This document shows positions 57,453 to 60,506 of a stretch of DNA of 60,506 nt, piece by piece. Position 1 is the stretch's first letter, and each line of letters begins with the position of its first letter. Location of the stretch: assembly GCF_002802865.1 (NCBI RefSeq), contig NZ_PGLQ01000002.1, positions 404,212 to 464,717 of the forward strand, written 5' to 3'. Position numbers and translations under genes: made by a program. Under the pieces are notes generated by a model. It was not told the DNA's origin, made no database searches, and saw nothing but the letters and a program-made list of their open reading frames with translations. Source of the stretch: Bifidobacterium scaligerum. Lineage in GTDB: Bacteria; Actinomycetota; Actinomycetes; Actinomycetales; Bifidobacteriaceae.

Positions 57453-57516
57453 CGTGCTCCTTTATGGTGGTGCCCTATGAGTACTCCGGCGACGCTTCCT
57501 GCGCACGGAGTACAGG

Positions 57517-59175
57517 TCAGTGCTGCAACGAGGCGAACGAGTCGAGCGTGTTAACGATCGAAAGCGCTCGCGCATCCAACAGCTTACCGCCGAGCCATGT
57601 CCCAAGTACCAACATGCCTACGCCGTTGGCGAGCGCGACCGGAATCAACACCCAATACAGTGAAGTGATCACACCGACCAGCGCAAGTATGATCGCAACG
57701 ACACCGGTAGGCAGGAGCAACAGCAGCGAGCCGAACAGATAGATGAACGGGAAGAACCCTTGTGCCATGGCACGCCCTTGCGGCGAGGAGAACGGCTTGT
57801 CCATCGCAGGAACCGGATACAGGAACACACAGGAGGTGATTTCCGAAAGACCTAGTCCGCAGAACGCCGTAGCCAAGCCGATGGCCCAGATCATAAGCCC
57901 AAGCAGCAATCTGTCGGCATCGGCCCAATCGCCGGTGGCGAATGCTATTGCGACGGCGAGCACCGTCAAATAGATGATGGCGATTGCCGCATAGACCCGT
58001 ACACGACCTTTGCGATCGTCCAATCCCCTTACGCCGGCAATCACTTCCATGGTGAGACCTTGGCCGTCATAGGCCAAGCCGTTGCTTTCTGCTACGGCCA
58101 ACATCCAGCCGGACCAGATAAGCGCTTGCCAAATCATCATGCTTTCGCCATGTGACTGCAACGAGAAGATGATGACGAAGAACACCGGCATCACGAATAT
58201 CATGGCTTGGCGCGGATCCCGCTTGAGATAAGTCAGGAGACGGGCAGAGACAGCGCCCGACACCGAATCAGGCATCCAGCCGAATGCGCCGAGGCCCTTC
58301 GTTTTCACCGTGCGTGAGGCACCCGTGGTCAGGCGTTCATGTCGGAGGCACCATGTGCACCCAGCGAAACACACCACCCACGTGAGTACCAGAACCCCGA
58401 TGCGTGCCAGCAGCAGACCGACATGGCCGAAAGCCGCGTCAAAGGGCAGTTGGAAAGCGGCACCCAGCGGAGTCCATGCGGCGACTTTGGCGCTGAGAAC
58501 CGCAGCAGCAGGGTCGAACGCGCTGGCGCCACTGCCATTGATCAGGAGATTCGGAGCTTGGCAAGCCGCGACGAATAATACGATCACCACAATGTAGAAC
58601 ACACCTTTGCCACGTGAGGATGTGATCAGCGTGGTAGACAGCGCGATGAGCAGCTTCGCCAGACTCATCATCGTGATTACCGCCAACGGTGCCGCCACAA
58701 GAGCAACAATCACGGCGCAGGCTCCGATGGTTCGGTAGGCGAACGCCCAAGCCACCAGCGATAGCAGCCCGGTGATGGCCGGCAGTCCGGTCAGACCTGA
58801 GATCAGCAGTCCGAATTGCAGCTTACGGTCAGGAATACCGTACAGGGCGAATTTGCGCGGACTCATCGTGGAGCCTTCGCCCAGCAGCATCAATTGAACG
58901 AGGCCGACCATCAGCGTCAGCACGGTGCCGACCAGCACCACGGCAACGTTCAGTATGCCTGAAGGCCCCAGGATATTGAATGGTGCGATATCCGGTTTGG
59001 GCTGGACGAATGGCGGCAACAGCCCTACACCCCAAGCGGCTGCGGCTGCACCGATGATGGTGCCGATCGCAATGACAAGCGCGATGACATATCCGACCGT
59101 TTGCCAGACGGATTTCTTCAGGGTGGCCCGGGTCAGGGCCCAACGCAGACGGACGAGAGTAAGCACCGCGGTCAT
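57517..59175 (-). CDS. ABC-2-type exporter permease, large polytopic
   Basis: A 552-aa membrane protein with about twelve hydrophobic segments from residue 20 to the C-terminus, no extended soluble domain, and short loops carrying KFALYGIPDRKLQFGLLISGLTG and AMAQGFFPFIYLFGSLL. The ATG at 59175 overlaps the stop of the ATPase gene (ATGA), which marks it as the partner permease. Relatives are found in actinobacteria as transporters of unknown cargo. The start at 59265 would add unsupported residues within the ATPase gene. Confidence 0.82.
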   Translation of the reverse strand: MTAVLTLVRLRWALTRATLKKSVWQTVGYVIALVIAIGTIIGAAAAAWGVGLLPPFVQPKPDIAPFNILGPSGILNVAVVLVGTVLTLMVGLVQLMLLGEGSTMSPRKFALYGIPDRKLQFGLLISGLTGLPAITGLLSLVAWAFAYRTIGACAVIVALVAAPLAVITMMSLAKLLIALSTTLITSSRGKGVFYIVVIVLFVAACQAPNLLINGSGASAFDPAAAVLSAKVAAWTPLGAAFQLPFDAAFGHVGLLLARIGVLVLTWVVCFAGCTWCLRHERLTTGASRTVKTKGLGAFGWMPDSVSGAVSARLLTYLKRDPRQAMIFVMPVFFVIIFSLQSHGESMMIWQALIWSGWMLAVAESNGLAYDGQGLTMEVIAGVRGLDDRKGRVRVYAAIAIIYLTVLAVAIAFATGDWADADRLLLGLMIWAIGLATAFCGLGLSEITSCVFLYPVPAMDKPFSSPQGRAMAQGFFPFIYLFGSLLLLLPTGVVAIILALVGVITSLYWVLIPVALANGVGMLVLGTWLGGKLLDARALSIVNTLDSFASLQH

Positions 59176-60176
59176 TGCCGGCTCGATTCGCTTATGGCAT
59201 CCGGCCCGTTCGCGGCATGCGACGCACTCGGATTCGGCGTATGCGCAGTACCGCCGTCCAGCCAAGAGATACGAACCGCGGCATGGCGTCCGCCGACCAG
59301 CTGCAGGAAACGATCTTCAAGGTCTTCGCCGGCGGCAACCTGTTCGACCGTGCCAGCCGCGCTCACCATGCCGTTATTGATCACGGCCACATGAGTACAC
59401 ATCTTCTCCACGAGCGCCATCACGTGCGAGGAGATGATCACCGTGCCGCCGGTATGGGCGTATTCGATAAGAATATCCTTCAGATTCGCGCTGGACACCG
59501 GATCAACCGACTCAAACGGTTCATCCAGGACCAGAATGCGCGGGCTGTGGATCATGGCGGACGCCAAACAGATCTTTTTGGTCATACCGGCGGAATAATC
59601 GGACACCATCACGTCCGCTGCCTGTGCCAGATCGAAAGCAGACAACAGGTCTTTGGCGCGTGCAAGAGACTCGTCTCGCTTCATGCCACGCAGCATGCCG
59701 GAATACACCAGCAGCTGCATACCGGTGAGACGGTCGAAAATCTGCTCGGGCTGAGGCATCACGCCAATCATGCGTTTGACGGTGTTGACATCCTGCCATA
59801 CATCGTGGCCCAGAATCATCGCATTGCCGGCATCCGACACCAAAAGACCGGTGACCATATTGAGAGTAGTGGTTTTACCGGCACCATTGGGGCCTACCAA
59901 GCCATAGAATGAGCCGACCGGGATATCGAGGGCTAAGCCATTGACCGCGATCTTCTGGCCGAAGTGTTTGAACAGGCCTCGGATCGAAACCGCGGCTGCG
60001 GGATTCAGCGGCCATGGCTGTGCAGCGCTCTGTTGCGGCGGCAGCTGAGGAGACTGATTCAGCTGCGGTTGATTTGGCTGAGATTGATCGAATCGATCGG
60101 GCAAAGGCACATTTTGGGCTTGCGGCATCGTTGCTGGCGGAAATACAACATTCCCCTGACTGTTGTCTAGACTCAT
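59172..60176 (-). CDS. ABC transporter ATP-binding protein (CcmA/DrrA-like exporter class)
   Basis: A 334-aa ATPase. Residues 1-65 are a Gln/Pro/Asn-rich linker (SQPNQPQLNQSPQLPPQQS) that is unusual for this class. The nucleotide-binding domain follows: GLVGPNGAGKTTTLNMVTGLL (Walker A) near 95-115, MPQPEQIFDRLTGMQ, DYSAGMTKKICLASAMIHSPRILVLDEPFESVDPV (signature and Walker B) near 210-245, and HVMALVEKMCTHVAVINNG. Its stop overlaps the start of the permease. ATG 60176 has GTGGAG just upstream. The cargo is unknown; similar pairs export antibiotics or lipids. Confidence 0.88.
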   Translation of the reverse strand: MSLDNSQGNVVFPPATMPQAQNVPLPDRFDQSQPNQPQLNQSPQLPPQQSAAQPWPLNPAAAVSIRGLFKHFGQKIAVNGLALDIPVGSFYGLVGPNGAGKTTTLNMVTGLLVSDAGNAMILGHDVWQDVNTVKRMIGVMPQPEQIFDRLTGMQLLVYSGMLRGMKRDESLARAKDLLSAFDLAQAADVMVSDYSAGMTKKICLASAMIHSPRILVLDEPFESVDPVSSANLKDILIEYAHTGGTVIISSHVMALVEKMCTHVAVINNGMVSAAGTVEQVAAGEDLEDRFLQLVGGRHAAVRISWLDGGTAHTPNPSASHAANGPDAISESSRQ

Positions 60177-60275
60177 GACTCCACTGTAGCCCAGAACAGG
60201 CTGGATGCGGGCATTTGTAGACAGATGTGCACGGGGACCGCAGACGGCTGTTCGCTGAACGGCTTCGCCTCCGGT

Positions 60276-60503
60276 CCAGCAATCACGGACTCGCCTAACG
60301 GCGAGACCCAAACCCACCCTCGCTCGGCTACCGCCTCACTCAGGCTGAACCTACGGACAGTCCACTGGACTGTCCGCCTAACGGTTCAGCCAGCAATCAC
60401 GGACTCGCCTAACGGCGAGACCCAAACCCACCCTCGCTCGGCTACCGCCTCACTCAGGCTGAACCTACGGACAGTCCACTGGACTGTCCGCCTAACGGTT
60501 CAG
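60276..60503. repeat. 114-bp direct tandem repeat with internal hairpins
   Basis: Two identical 114-bp units (60276-60389 and 60390-60503) continue into a possible third at 60504. Each contains CTCGCC-TAAC-GGCGAG, and CGGACAGTCC-ACT-GGACTGTCCG inside an outer GGCTGAACC/GGTTCAGCC pair. A partial copy precedes the first unit (60254-60275). It is upstream of the ABC exporter ATPase gene and looks like a bifidobacterial intergenic repeat family. Confidence 0.85.
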
Positions 60504-60506
60504 CCC

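Overview
The window looks like a chromosomal segment of a Bifidobacterium, most likely of the Bifidobacterium longum group. Gene content is actinobacterial: tilS-hpt-ftsH-folE-folP-folBK-DUF3180, rpmE-prfA-prmC-sua5-wecA, oligoribonuclease and EttA. To this it adds a bifidobacterial xylose locus, sortase-dependent pili and a type II-C CRISPR-Cas system. No transposase, integrase or phage gene was seen. Species is inferred from gene content and recognised protein families; no database search was possible.

Left end (1-5.9 kb): a complete II-C CRISPR-Cas system. A CRISPR array (15 full repeats plus one cut by the window edge) is followed by cas2, cas1 and cas9, all read leftward. A tracrRNA gene lies just upstream of cas9. 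The tracrRNA anti-repeat pairs with the 5' part of the repeat as read on the + strand, and a + strand terminator closes the array, so the array is transcribed rightward, convergent to the cas operon. Four consecutive spacers occur twice in an exact 257-bp tandem duplication.

5.9-15.5 kb: a Pif1-like helicase, oligoribonuclease, then a pilus operon (large tip adhesin with LPFTG, backbone pilin with LPNTG, class C sortase). The pilus operon is bracketed by two near-identical terminator-containing direct repeats.

15.5-22.8 kb: housekeeping genes rpmE, prfA, prmC, sua5, a WecA/TagO-type phosphosugar transferase and guaB, interrupted by an oppositely oriented sugar O-acetyltransferase, then a CAU-anticodon tRNA.

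22.9-37.6 kb: a xylose and xylo-oligosaccharide locus. It has a ROK repressor divergent from xylulokinase, three small membrane-protein genes, a monosaccharide ABC transporter (binding lipoprotein, double ATPase, permease), a GH120 beta-xylosidase, a second sugar O-acetyltransferase and xylose isomerase. A recurring palindromic motif close to TAGTTTAATnnTnTAAC overlaps the xylB, transporter and xylA promoters and probably is the operator of the ROK repressor. Together the genes would import xylose, release it from short oligosaccharides in the cytoplasm, isomerise it and phosphorylate it.

37.6-48.2 kb: mixed genes (hypothetical protein, peptide deformylase, tRNA-Asp, ROK glucokinase, alpha/beta hydrolase, DHA2 transporter, EttA, TesB) separated by intergenic regions rich in inverted and tandem repeats, including a small DnaA-box cluster.

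48.2-60.5 kb: the conserved folate/ftsH cluster, with a FolB-FolK protein that carries a second degenerate HPPK domain, then tilS, a PBP4-type D,D-carboxypeptidase, and an ABC-2 exporter pair. The window ends in a 114-bp tandem repeat.
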